Origin: a virus
Reading direction: 5' to 3' (one strand)
Length of the DNA stretch: 28,487 nucleotides
Virus record (IMG/VR): IMGVR_UViG_3300032316_000433
Location: 1 to 28,487 of that record
Shown: one piece after another, positions 6,341 to 13,348 of the stretch
Numbering within the stretch: position 1 is the stretch's first letter
How the letters are laid out: each line of letters opens with the position of its first letter
Notes under the pieces: model-generated
Seen by the model: the letters and a program-made list of their open reading frames with translations, nothing else
What the model was told of the DNA's origin: nothing
Database searches by the model: none
Program-made: the position numbers and the translations under genes

Positions 6341-7651
6341 CTACCAACCTAGTCGTGAAGCAGTGTCATCTGCACTTGAATCATTATAAACCCATCCTGC
6401 TTCATCATATGAGATTTCGGGCTGATCGTACACAATGCCACCCCCACCAAGAACACCGAAAACAGGATCGTCAAGGAACAGATACTGGTTGCCATCGGTT
6501 GACTCAAAAGTGAAACCCATCACATGCGATGAAGGCGAGATCGTATGGTTAATACCGGACACGATCAGGGTCTGCCTCACCGACGATGGAGACCCAACCG
6601 TAAACGACTTAGAAACTGAACAGACATCAACTAACTCAAGACCAATATAAATGTTTTGATCTGCCTCCGAAAGTCCTATGAGTTCAGTTGATAATCCATC
6701 AAAACGCAGAATCGGGTTCGCATACTTATTGAGCAGGAAGTTCGCCAGGTCTGCGACTTCTACCTCTGTTGAGTTCAAAAGATTAGTGATCGAGAGCTGC
6801 TGATTCTGATATAAAGCAATGCTCGTCGCATCAGACGCAACCTGTTCAACTCCAGCGTCAGGGCTTTGCGCCACAATGAAGTTGTGTAGCAATTCATCAC
6901 CGAACTGGTTGCTCAAAGCCATATAGGGAATTCCTGTGCCGTCATCAGTGAAGTTGGCGTTAGCAACAGGGTTCAATACCGACGACCGACCTCTGAACGT
7001 CACAGTGCCGTCAGCGGCAATGAATAGGAAACCTTGCTCGGATGTTGTGACCTGCTGAAGGTAGTTCAAGCAGTTCGTGCCCTGCCCAATTTCAAACGCG
7101 CCGAGCGTTGACACACCCGTGCTGATGTTTCTCGCGCCTTGATATGCGATCTCAGGCAAATTGAGAATGCGATCAATACGAGCCGACGACAACTCCATTG
7201 AAGGTGTGACCACGTTCAACGCCTGGTTAGCGAAAATCGTGAAAGAATCTGAGCATTGGGCGACCATGATGTCATTTCCGCTTATGTCAAAATCCAAGTT
7301 CCAGTCAGTAACAACTCCAGTGAATATCGTGATGCCGTTTGCCTTAATGATGATGGGGCATCTCGGCAAAACGAAAGGATAGAAAATACTGTCAACATTC
7401 AGCGGGTCGAGCAGTCTGGAAGTGTTATCAAAACTCACTGTCGCTGAGCCAGCATTGAATTGGTCTAGTTGGCGACTGCGACCACGAGAGGTGGTGATGC
7501 TTTGACTAATGCTGGTCAGGTCGGCGAACGCCAGACCGCCGAGCGTGCCTGTGTCCAATAGTCCGAAAGTAGCGTTGTCAAGTTGGAACGGATTGCCGAA
7601 ACCGATTGTAGTTTGGAAACCGACAAGCACCTGGATCGTGGGGAGGCTCAT
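6341..7651 (-). CDS. Minor tail / tail-tip protein
   Basis: A 436-residue protein directly after the tape measure gene, overlapping it by 4 bases (ATGA). The N-terminal 60 residues include ITTSRGRSRQLDQFNAGSATVSFDNTSRLLDP (about 51-82), a signature of actinophage tail-tip proteins, with FTGVVTDWNLDFD near 110-122. The central part is beta-rich. The C-terminus contains GGGGIVYDQPEISYDEAGWVYN. It probably forms the tail tip (distal-tail/hub position) to which fibers attach. No peptidase or lysozyme motif is apparent. Confidence 0.8.
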   Translation of the reverse strand: MSLPTIQVLVGFQTTIGFGNPFQLDNATFGLLDTGTLGGLAFADLTSISQSITTSRGRSRQLDQFNAGSATVSFDNTSRLLDPLNVDSIFYPFVLPRCPIIIKANGITIFTGVVTDWNLDFDISGNDIMVAQCSDSFTIFANQALNVVTPSMELSSARIDRILNLPEIAYQGARNISTGVSTLGAFEIGQGTNCLNYLQQVTTSEQGFLFIAADGTVTFRGRSSVLNPVANANFTDDGTGIPYMALSNQFGDELLHNFIVAQSPDAGVEQVASDATSIALYQNQQLSITNLLNSTEVEVADLANFLLNKYANPILRFDGLSTELIGLSEADQNIYIGLELVDVCSVSKSFTVGSPSSVRQTLIVSGINHTISPSSHVMGFTFESTDGNQYLFLDDPVFGVLGGGGIVYDQPEISYDEAGWVYNDSSADDTASRLGW

Positions 7652-9534
7652 GCGCTTGCAAACACCTTGCCGCTTCGTCGTTGAGTTTTCTGAATCGCCT
7701 CGATGATCTGTTGACCAATTTGGTCAGGTGTTGAAATCAGGCCAGCGTTGACAGTGATATTCATGCCACCGCCACCGGTGCCGACGCCGTACTGTGCACC
7801 GCGTGACAACGGGATCACGGCCTCAGGTCCCGCCTCGCCAATAAGGGCGAGGGTTGGACCCGTGGCGATACCTCCGGAGGCTAGTTCGGGTATGCCTTTG
7901 ATGTCTGGCGGGTTCACACGGTATGAAACAGGGCCAACAGAAATGGTGAAGTCGAGTAGATCGTTTATTTTCTTGATGACGTTGTTGTTTATGAAACGAA
8001 TGATGCCGTTCGCAAAAGACTTGCCGACATCCAAACCTTTTTCGCCGAGGCCCTTCAGTGCATCAACAAGTGCACTGAGTAATGCTCCGCCAAGTGACGT
8101 GCCGAGGCTCGCCATCGTTGACACTAAGTCAACGAATAGTCCAGGTATTTTTTTGACAAGATCAACAACGAAACCGCCCAAACCTAGAACCACCTCCGGC
8201 AACAGTTTCGCCACCCAACCTGTCAGCGCACCAACCAGTTTCACCGCCTGCGCACCGAGTTTTGGCACTGCCTCAGTGACAACCCAATCAAGGATCACCA
8301 ACAAGAAATCGCCCAACGCTTTCAACGCCGGCACGATCATCGGTTGAATCCATGCCACCAACGCATCACCGAGTTCAATGAGTTTGTCCACCAACATTGG
8401 CAGACCTTCATCGAGCAACCAGTTCGCCAGGTCACCAATCAATTCACCGAGGCGTTCAAGTGCGGGTGGTGCTGCGTCTTGTATCCATTCCCACAACGCC
8501 TCTGCGCCTTCCTGCAATTTATCTGCTATCCACGGCAGGCCTGTATTAAGTAACCATTGACCTACGTCATAAGCAAAATCTGCTAATGCTTTCAACGCTG
8601 GCGGCACCGCGTCTTTGATCCACTCCCACGCAGCCGACGCATACTTGATAAACGCCTCTTTAATCTCAGGCAGTTTGCCTTTTATCAAATCAATGACACC
8701 AGAGAGACCATCTTTTTCGAATACGTCAGCAATAGTTGAAAAGATTGGCAGCACTTTGTCTGTGATAAAACCAACCGCCGAGGCAAAAGCAGGCATGAGG
8801 GCGGTGCCTAGTTTTGCTTTCACATTCTCAAACTGTGCAGCCATGATTCGTTGTTGGTTAGCGACACCATCAGATGTGCGAGCGAAGTCGCCCTGTGCAT
8901 CACTGGTCTGCTTGAATATTGCCGCCTGTGCCGCCAGAGTCTTTTGCTGTTGCGTCAATGGGCCTTTGCCGTCATAGATGCCCATTGCTAGTGCTTCGGC
9001 TTTCAACGCCGCATCATCAAGCATGACACCGTATTTGCGGATCGGTTCCGACTCACCACGCAACGCCGCACCCAACGCCTCAGCAGCCTCCTCCGGAGAC
9101 GTATTAGCGAATGACGCCATATCTGACGCCAACGCCACAAGATCGGTGGAGAACGTGCCGAGATCGTCGCCCGTCAGCCCTGCCGCTTTACCGAACACAC
9201 CAAACGTGGAGGCGGCGGTCAGTGCTGCGGTCTTTGACTGGCCGAATGATTTCGCTGCATCCTCAGCGAATTTTGAAACAACGTCGGAACCGTCACCAAA
9301 AATGACATTTGTTTTGCTTTGAACTTCCTCCAAATCTGAGGCGCTATCGACCAGACCTTTTGCGATGACGGCAGCGCCAGCGGTCGCAGCTGCGATACCG
9401 AGTGCCGCTTTTGTTCCGAAGTCAACAAGTTTGCCGCCGAGGTCGCCAGCCTTACTGCCTACGTCGTCGAGCGCGCCGAGAGCACCTTTGGCGTTTCCTA
9501 GAATCTCGATACTGAGTTTGCGGGTGCCCGCCAT
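7648..9534 (-). CDS. Tape measure protein
   Basis: A 628-residue protein that sets tail length and forms the inner rod of the tail. The N-terminal 250 residues carry the usual tape measure signature (hydrophobic IAAATAGAAVIAKGL at about 47-61, SASDLEEVQSKTNVIFGD at 64-81, SFANTSPEEAAEALGAALRGESEPIRKYG at 141-169). A tandem set of three 45-residue repeats starting with W-x-WI follows at about 303-437, with a degenerate fourth. The C-terminus has GPEAVIPLSR and a final basic helix. At about 1.5 angstrom per residue the tail would be near 90-95 nm. AGGAG precedes the start. Confidence 0.92.
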   Translation of the reverse strand: MAGTRKLSIEILGNAKGALGALDDVGSKAGDLGGKLVDFGTKAALGIAAATAGAAVIAKGLVDSASDLEEVQSKTNVIFGDGSDVVSKFAEDAAKSFGQSKTAALTAASTFGVFGKAAGLTGDDLGTFSTDLVALASDMASFANTSPEEAAEALGAALRGESEPIRKYGVMLDDAALKAEALAMGIYDGKGPLTQQQKTLAAQAAIFKQTSDAQGDFARTSDGVANQQRIMAAQFENVKAKLGTALMPAFASAVGFITDKVLPIFSTIADVFEKDGLSGVIDLIKGKLPEIKEAFIKYASAAWEWIKDAVPPALKALADFAYDVGQWLLNTGLPWIADKLQEGAEALWEWIQDAAPPALERLGELIGDLANWLLDEGLPMLVDKLIELGDALVAWIQPMIVPALKALGDFLLVILDWVVTEAVPKLGAQAVKLVGALTGWVAKLLPEVVLGLGGFVVDLVKKIPGLFVDLVSTMASLGTSLGGALLSALVDALKGLGEKGLDVGKSFANGIIRFINNNVIKKINDLLDFTISVGPVSYRVNPPDIKGIPELASGGIATGPTLALIGEAGPEAVIPLSRGAQYGVGTGGGGMNITVNAGLISTPDQIGQQIIEAIQKTQRRSGKVFASA

Positions 9535-9543
9535 TTTTTACTC

Positions 9544-10185
9544 CTAGTCAGGGAAAACGTCGCGCAGGATGTCCTGCATTCCGTCACCGTAGATATCTAT
9601 TATCTCATCAATGTTGCGTCGTACTGTAGGAAACAGGAAGTAACCCGCACCACTTTTGTTGCCTCGCCAATCTTTGAACTGGTTCCAACCAATCCGGACA
9701 CCAGTCACCTTCACCGCCGTCGCACCATAGTCCTGACGGGCACGTTTCCGCACCGTGCTACTTCCCCCATAGCGGTCATATGCCAGAGTTTGTGACTCAA
9801 CCTTTTTGATGACCTTCGATGCCGACTCATTCTTGCGCACAATCGTTGAACGCCCGCCCGTGTTTTTTATCAACCGTTTACGGTTCCGATGAGCACCAAA
9901 TTCGGCACCACCGAAATACGGATACTTAGCACCGCCAGCGTTCACCCTGGCAGCGACACCAGACCTTGACGCATCCATTGACTGTGCCGCCTTGCTCGCC
10001 ATAGACGAAACACTGCCCGCAGCCGTTTTTGCTTTACCAATCACAAACTCAGACACCTGATAGTTCAGGTCTTTGAGTTGTTGCGTACCGTCAGGACCGC
10101 CAGCCTGCTGCGCTTTTTTGATTTCACGGCGTAACTCAGCAAGACCAGTGACATTCACACTGTCAACACTGCGCACAACGGCCAT
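9544..10185 (-). CDS. HK97 gp10-like tail component
   Basis: A 213-residue basic protein between the tail chaperones and the tape measure. It begins MAVVRSVDSVNVTGLAELRREIKKAQ, a common start of gp10-like head-tail/tail proteins, and has a middle segment YPYFGGAEFGAHRNRKR plus a C-terminus with FLFPTVRRNIDEIIDIYGDGMQDIL. An N-terminal helix, then FGG-x-EFG and a final P-x-x-RRN helix is typical of this family. The position, after rather than before the tube protein, is unusual for gp10 but is seen in actinophages. The leader shares a 14-base block with the gene at 1487-1741. Confidence 0.75.
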   Translation of the reverse strand: MAVVRSVDSVNVTGLAELRREIKKAQQAGGPDGTQQLKDLNYQVSEFVIGKAKTAAGSVSSMASKAAQSMDASRSGVAARVNAGGAKYPYFGGAEFGAHRNRKRLIKNTGGRSTIVRKNESASKVIKKVESQTLAYDRYGGSSTVRKRARQDYGATAVKVTGVRIGWNQFKDWRGNKSGAGYFLFPTVRRNIDEIIDIYGDGMQDILRDVFPD

Positions 10186-10188
10186 GAT

Positions 10189-10601
10189 TCACCTTCTGTT
10201 CTGTTTGCGGGACTCATCCGCTTTCGTTTGCAACACATCCACCATCGCCTCAAATATCCCCTCAGGGGCATCTAGGAGGGCCTGTGGTGCGATCCCTGTC
10301 TCAACCGCAACCTGTGCCACCAAATAGGTTAGGGAGTCCCGACGGTAGGGTTTACATTGGCATCAAGGTCAACATCTGCGACCGTGTCTAGATAGTCGTC
10401 AAATGTTTGTGATGTCTGATTCTGTCGTTTGTCGGCGGTCCATGCCAACCAGAGAATGTGTTCCATTTTCTGATCCTCAGAGAACGCACGACCCAAACCC
10501 ATACCGAATTCACGCTCAAACGCCACGATGTGTGGTGCGCCGATTCGGTAAGTGTGAGAGGTTCCGTCAACTTTTGTTACTGACAACTGCCATGTCAGCA
10601 T
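10189..10601 (-). CDS. Tail assembly chaperone GT (product of -1 frameshift)
   Basis: The frame of the 90-residue G protein (stop at 10329) switches by -1 at AAACCCT (10347-10353). After the slip the downstream frame is open for 54 codons to the TGA at 10189-10191, encoding YRRDSLTYLVAQVAVETGIAPQALLDAP and ending EAMVDVLQTKADESRKQNRR. That end resembles the T extension of other phages. In well-studied long-tailed phages, G and GT are made in a fixed ratio and coat the tape measure before tube assembly. The extension has no start codon with a ribosome binding site of its own, which supports expression by frameshifting. Confidence 0.85.
10329..10601 (-). CDS. Tail assembly chaperone G
   Basis: Ninety residues, upstream part of the G/GT pair. 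It contains HIVAFEREFGMGLGRAFSEDQKMEHILWLAWTA (about 24-56), with the E-R-x-F-x-x-x...W-L-AW pattern usual in tail chaperones of actinophages, and an acidic C-terminus DYLDTVADVDLDANVNPTVGTP. Translation that does not shift frame ends at the TAA at 10329-10331. The start ATG follows almost immediately after the stop of the second tube protein, with GGGGAA about 11 bases upstream. Confidence 0.85.
   Translation of the reverse strand: MLTWQLSVTKVDGTSHTYRIGAPHIVAFEREFGMGLGRAFSEDQKMEHILWLAWTADKRQNQTSQTFDDYLDTVADVDLDANVNPTVGTP
10347..10353 (-). promoter_or_regulatory. Programmed -1 frameshift slippery heptamer AAACCCT
   Basis: On the coding strand the heptamer reads A-AAC-CCT in the G frame, a perfect X-XXY-YYZ site. 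A -1 slip re-pairs the tRNAs on AAA and CCC and enters the GT extension. It lies 16 bases before the G stop codon, the usual geometry for phage tail chaperone frameshifts. Confidence 0.8.
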
Positions 10602-10602
10602 C

Positions 10603-11019
10603 TTAGTTAGTTCCCCACGTGACAGCGCCAGTGATCTGCAAAGACAACGAGAACGTCACCAAGTCGGCGACCGCACTGGAAACCTCATACGACGACACGA
10701 AACATTCGCCAGTGACCTTCGGCAAACCAGCGGTCGTGCCGGCGGGCGAATAGTCAAAAGTTGACGAGGTTGACAAACCGAGCAGCGCAGTGATCTGCGT
10801 GTTCAGTGTCGAATCCCATTTACCCGAAACGCTGATCGAGTCACCATTGCGCAGGGTGCCCTGAAAGGTTTTGGAGGTCGAACCGAATGTGGTGGTCTCG
10901 GCCATGTCGGTCGTGTTAGCGATACCGCTCACAGAATCCACATACGACGAAATGTCGGTCAGTGTTCCTGCGGCGTTGTCAAGTTTGAACGAGGTTGATC
11001 TAGCGGCTACAAAAGGCAT
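10603..11019 (-). CDS. Major tail tube protein (copy 2)
   Basis: A 138-residue protein, the usual size for a compact tail tube subunit. Features: MPFVAARSTSFKLD at the N-terminus, MAETTTFGSTSKTFQGTLRNGDSISVSGKWDS at about 39-70, and SSYEVSSAVADLVTFSLSLQITGAVTWG at the C-terminus. These are typical of actinophage tube proteins (beta-rich, with a ring-forming hairpin). It is clearly related to the longer protein at 11032-11754. It lies just before the chaperone genes, the standard position for the tube gene. Confidence 0.8.
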   Translation of the reverse strand: MPFVAARSTSFKLDNAAGTLTDISSYVDSVSGIANTTDMAETTTFGSTSKTFQGTLRNGDSISVSGKWDSTLNTQITALLGLSTSSTFDYSPAGTTAGLPKVTGECFVSSYEVSSAVADLVTFSLSLQITGAVTWGTN

Positions 11020-11031
11020 GATGTTTTTTCC

Positions 11032-11754
11032 TTAGTTACGAGCCAGGCTGACCTGGCATGTGAATGATGGGGTGGTGCCACCCGCAGTATATGACGCGCG
11101 CACGTAACGGTTGACTGTACCCGTGAACGAGACTGACTGACTGGTAGCTGCTGTCGCCGAAGTGAACGACGCGAGCGTTGTCCACGTGCTGTTGTTCGTT
11201 GAATGTTGAATCACTACGGCGAGCGTCGGGGAGGTGCCACTAACTGCGGTGATATGCAGGTTAGCGATCCCACCATTGGTGGTGCCAGCAGCATTGTCAA
11301 CACTGGTGCCGTTGCCTGTGGCGGTGATAGCGGCGAGGTCGGAGAGGCTCACACCTAAACCTGGTGCAGTGCCTGAGCCGAACGCCATGCTGAATGAGAC
11401 GAGATCGGCGACTGAACTGGAAACCTCATACGAGATCGTTTTGGTTCCTAACAACCACACAGGGTTGTTCACTGCGAAACCGCTAGGTGCGACCGATGTC
11501 GCCACCGTTGATCCGCCTGTGATAGCGGCGATGATGTTGTCGAATGCGGTACCCGCACCGGTGGTGTTGTCAAACAGTCCGTCAAGGTTGAGAGCGATAT
11601 CCTCTAACCCTGGCTGAAATGTTTTTGAGGTGTCGGCCAGCGTGGTCGTTTCGAGCATGTCAAAGTTCACCGACGGTGAGACGGTGCGCAGGATCGCCGC
11701 TAACGCGTTGGTCCCGTAGATCACTCTGGTTTGGTTTGATGAAATGAAAGGCAT
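11032..11754 (-). CDS. Major tail tube-like protein (copy 1, with extra C-terminal domain)
   Basis: A 240-residue protein. Residues 1-130 are paralogous to the 138-residue protein encoded next to it: ETTTLADTSKTFQPGLEDIALNLDG matches ETTTFGSTSKTFQGTLRNGDSISVSG, and SYEVSSSVADLVSFSM matches SYEVSSAVADLVTFSL. The extra C-terminal 100 residues (HITAVSGTSPTLAVVIQHSTNNSTWTTLASFT...NRYVRASYTAGGTTPSFTCQVSLARN) form a beta domain often added to tail and capsid surface proteins. It may be a tube subunit decorated outside the tail, or a minor tail ring protein. Confidence 0.8.
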   Translation of the reverse strand: MPFISSNQTRVIYGTNALAAILRTVSPSVNFDMLETTTLADTSKTFQPGLEDIALNLDGLFDNTTGAGTAFDNIIAAITGGSTVATSVAPSGFAVNNPVWLLGTKTISYEVSSSVADLVSFSMAFGSGTAPGLGVSLSDLAAITATGNGTSVDNAAGTTNGGIANLHITAVSGTSPTLAVVIQHSTNNSTWTTLASFTSATAATSQSVSFTGTVNRYVRASYTAGGTTPSFTCQVSLARN

Positions 11755-11766
11755 CTGGTCGTTCCT

Positions 11767-12177
11767 TTATGCGGTGACTGTGACAGCGAAATCTACGAAT
11801 AGGTAGGTTGAGCCATCAGGTGAGTTCACTGTACCAATCTGTTCAGCTGCGGTGACGCGTGCATCAAAAGCAGCACCACCCAATGTCACATCACTCTCGA
11901 CAGCAGTTTTGACCGATGTGGCACCTGTCCCTGACAGATAGGTTTCAAGTTTGTTTTGAGCACTACGATCATCGGCTCGTGCAACAACGAGCGTGACAGT
12001 GAACTCGATACTGTCGCAGCCTCTCGCCATCGTTGAGTCAAACTCGATGCGGTCCAACGAGATCAGGGCGGCGGGAAACTGCGGGTTATCAGTCAAGACT
12101 GTGTAGACACGCAAACCGTTGATCGTTGACAGGTTCGCTGCCAGCCCTGCTCGGAGGTCGGCGATTGGTGCCGGCAT
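11767..12177 (-). CDS. Putative tail terminator / head-tail connector protein
   Basis: A 136-residue protein upstream of the tube genes. It begins MPAPIADLRAGLAANLSTINGLRVYTVLTDNPQFPAALISL, the common start of phage tail terminator or tail-completion proteins, and ends in beta-strand-rich FVDFAVTVTA. Size, position and the N-terminal helix followed by G-x-x-VY suggest the ring that ends tail tube growth and joins the head. Its start overlaps the stop of the upstream connector gene (TGATG). Confidence 0.7.
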   Translation of the reverse strand: MPAPIADLRAGLAANLSTINGLRVYTVLTDNPQFPAALISLDRIEFDSTMARGCDSIEFTVTLVVARADDRSAQNKLETYLSGTGATSVKTAVESDVTLGGAAFDARVTAAEQIGTVNSPDGSTYLFVDFAVTVTA

Positions 12178-12779
12178 CAGGCCACCACAAAAGTTTTGTA
12201 CGGTGCCACCATCGCAGCAACATCAGGATCGATACGACGCACAACAATGGCGCCGAGATCACCAAAACCTGCGACACCCAACGGCGAGTCAAGGCGCTTG
12301 AACTGGCGTGACGCCAACAGTACGGTCGCTTCACGGATGGCATGTGGCACTGACGGCCATCCCCATTTGGCGGTCACTTCAATGAGGGTGCGGCCGTTTT
12401 CGGCGACAGGAAAACCAGTGTCCAACGCACGCAACAATGTGATCGGTTCGCCTTGCGTGACAGCGTTAGATGGTTCTGTCTGATAGTCAACACCGACCGT
12501 GAGGGTCGTGCTGAATGTGCCTGACATCTGGTCGTCAACTTTGACAACCAAACCTGTGGTGGTTGAGATGTCGTCAACGAACAGAAAAGCGTTACGGTTC
12601 GCCGCATACGTGCGGGCGCTGGTTGCCGTGTCAACATAGAAACGGCGTGAACATTCGCCGTCAATGCGCCGTGAGGCCGCTTCGACTGCTCGTTCTAGGA
12701 GTGCGTCGTCAACATTGTCGGCGATGCGTGCAGCGGATTTCAGTTCGCTGAGGGTGCAGTATCCGTTCGTGATGGCCAT
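12177..12779 (-). CDS. Head-tail adaptor (gp6-like connector)
   Basis: A 200-residue protein. It begins MAITNGYCTLSELKSAARIADNVDDALLERAVEAASRRIDGECSRRFY (about 1-48), where Y-C-T-L-x-E-L-K...D-x-x-L-E-x-x-V-x-A-A-S-R-x-I-D-x-x-C-x-R-x-F is characteristic of actinophage head-to-tail connectors related to HK97 gp6. It continues with a beta region and ends with the helix HAIREATVLLASRQFKRLDSPLGVAGFGDLGAIVVRRIDPDV. It would form a ring below the portal. Its start overlaps the upstream stop (TAATG). Confidence 0.85.
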   Translation of the reverse strand: MAITNGYCTLSELKSAARIADNVDDALLERAVEAASRRIDGECSRRFYVDTATSARTYAANRNAFLFVDDISTTTGLVVKVDDQMSGTFSTTLTVGVDYQTEPSNAVTQGEPITLLRALDTGFPVAENGRTLIEVTAKWGWPSVPHAIREATVLLASRQFKRLDSPLGVAGFGDLGAIVVRRIDPDVAAMVAPYKTFVVA

Positions 12780-13042
12780 TAGTTCACCGCCATGATTGAG
12801 ACTGTAGCAGTGCCAGTGTCTTTCACACCGTAAAGTGCTGATGTGGGTGGCATTGAGATTTGAAAAGTCTCGTGACCGTCTAATTCGTAACCGTTGGCGG
12901 TTGTCACTGTTACGTCGCCGAGATGAATATGGCTACCTGAGCCGACGGCTGCGTGAATAGATAGATGGCATCCGTCAGCGTCTGTTTGATACAACAAAAC
13001 ACGCGTCGTGCCGACTGTCACCTGCGAGGTCGTGATCGGCAT
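12779..13042 (-). CDS. Small head/connector-region protein, possible head decoration
   Basis: An 87-residue beta-rich protein starting MPITTSQVTVGTTRVLLYQTDADGCHLSIHAAVGSGSHIHLGDVTVTTANGYELDGH. The pattern of short strands (VTVGTTRVLL; VYLG-type HIHLGDVTV) resembles small proteins located between capsid and connector genes in actinophages. Most have no tested role; head decoration or head completion are both plausible. No helix-rich or catalytic part is seen. Confidence 0.7.
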   Translation of the reverse strand: MPITTSQVTVGTTRVLLYQTDADGCHLSIHAAVGSGSHIHLGDVTVTTANGYELDGHETFQISMPPTSALYGVKDTGTATVSIMAVN

Positions 13043-13045
13043 GTG

Positions 13046-13255
13046 TTATGCCTTGCGAGTTTTCGCAGCTGGTTTAGCGGCAGTTTCTTTCACAGGGTTC
13101 ACAGCAGCAGTTTCGACTGTCCCGTCAACTTCGGCGAACCTGTTGGCAATCATGTCTGCACCAACATGGTCGGCGACCTCAATGGTGCCACCGATAGCGG
13201 GCCATTCTTGCCCATCAATGGTTCCTGATATTGCGATAAGCATTCTGATTTTCAT
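13046..13255 (-). CDS. Small head-region protein with basic, alanine-rich tail
   Basis: Sixty-nine residues from the ATG at 13253-13255, which has AAAGG about 8 bases upstream; a longer frame to 13306 would run through the capsid hairpin and is not preferred. The N-terminal 45 residues (MKIRMLIAISGTIDGQEWPAIGGTIEVADHVGADMIANRFAE) follow the pattern K-x-R-M-L-x-x-I-S-G-T-x-x-G-x-x-WP-x-x-G found in small proteins next to major capsid genes. The tail is KETAAKPAAKTRKA. A head-completion role is inferred from position. Confidence 0.7.
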   Translation of the reverse strand: MKIRMLIAISGTIDGQEWPAIGGTIEVADHVGADMIANRFAEVDGTVETAAVNPVKETAAKPAAKTRKA

Positions 13256-13292
13256 GCTGCGACCTTTGCAAAAAATGTTTGGAGATGGGTGG

Positions 13293-13334
13293 TGGTTCAC
13301 CGTCACCGCATCAAAGACACGGTGACGGTGACCA
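13293..13334 (-). promoter_or_regulatory. Large RNA hairpin after the capsid gene
   Basis: An 11-bp perfect stem (13298-13308 with 13320-13330) around an 11-base loop is extended by four more pairs (13293-13296 with 13331-13334) past a single bulged base. It begins about 15 bases after the capsid stop codon. A run of six T lies about 16 bases further on the coding strand. This could be an attenuator or an mRNA-stabilising hairpin that gives more capsid than downstream product. The distance to the T run is too long for a standard intrinsic terminator. Confidence 0.6.
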
Positions 13335-13348
13335 ACATGGCAGGGCTA

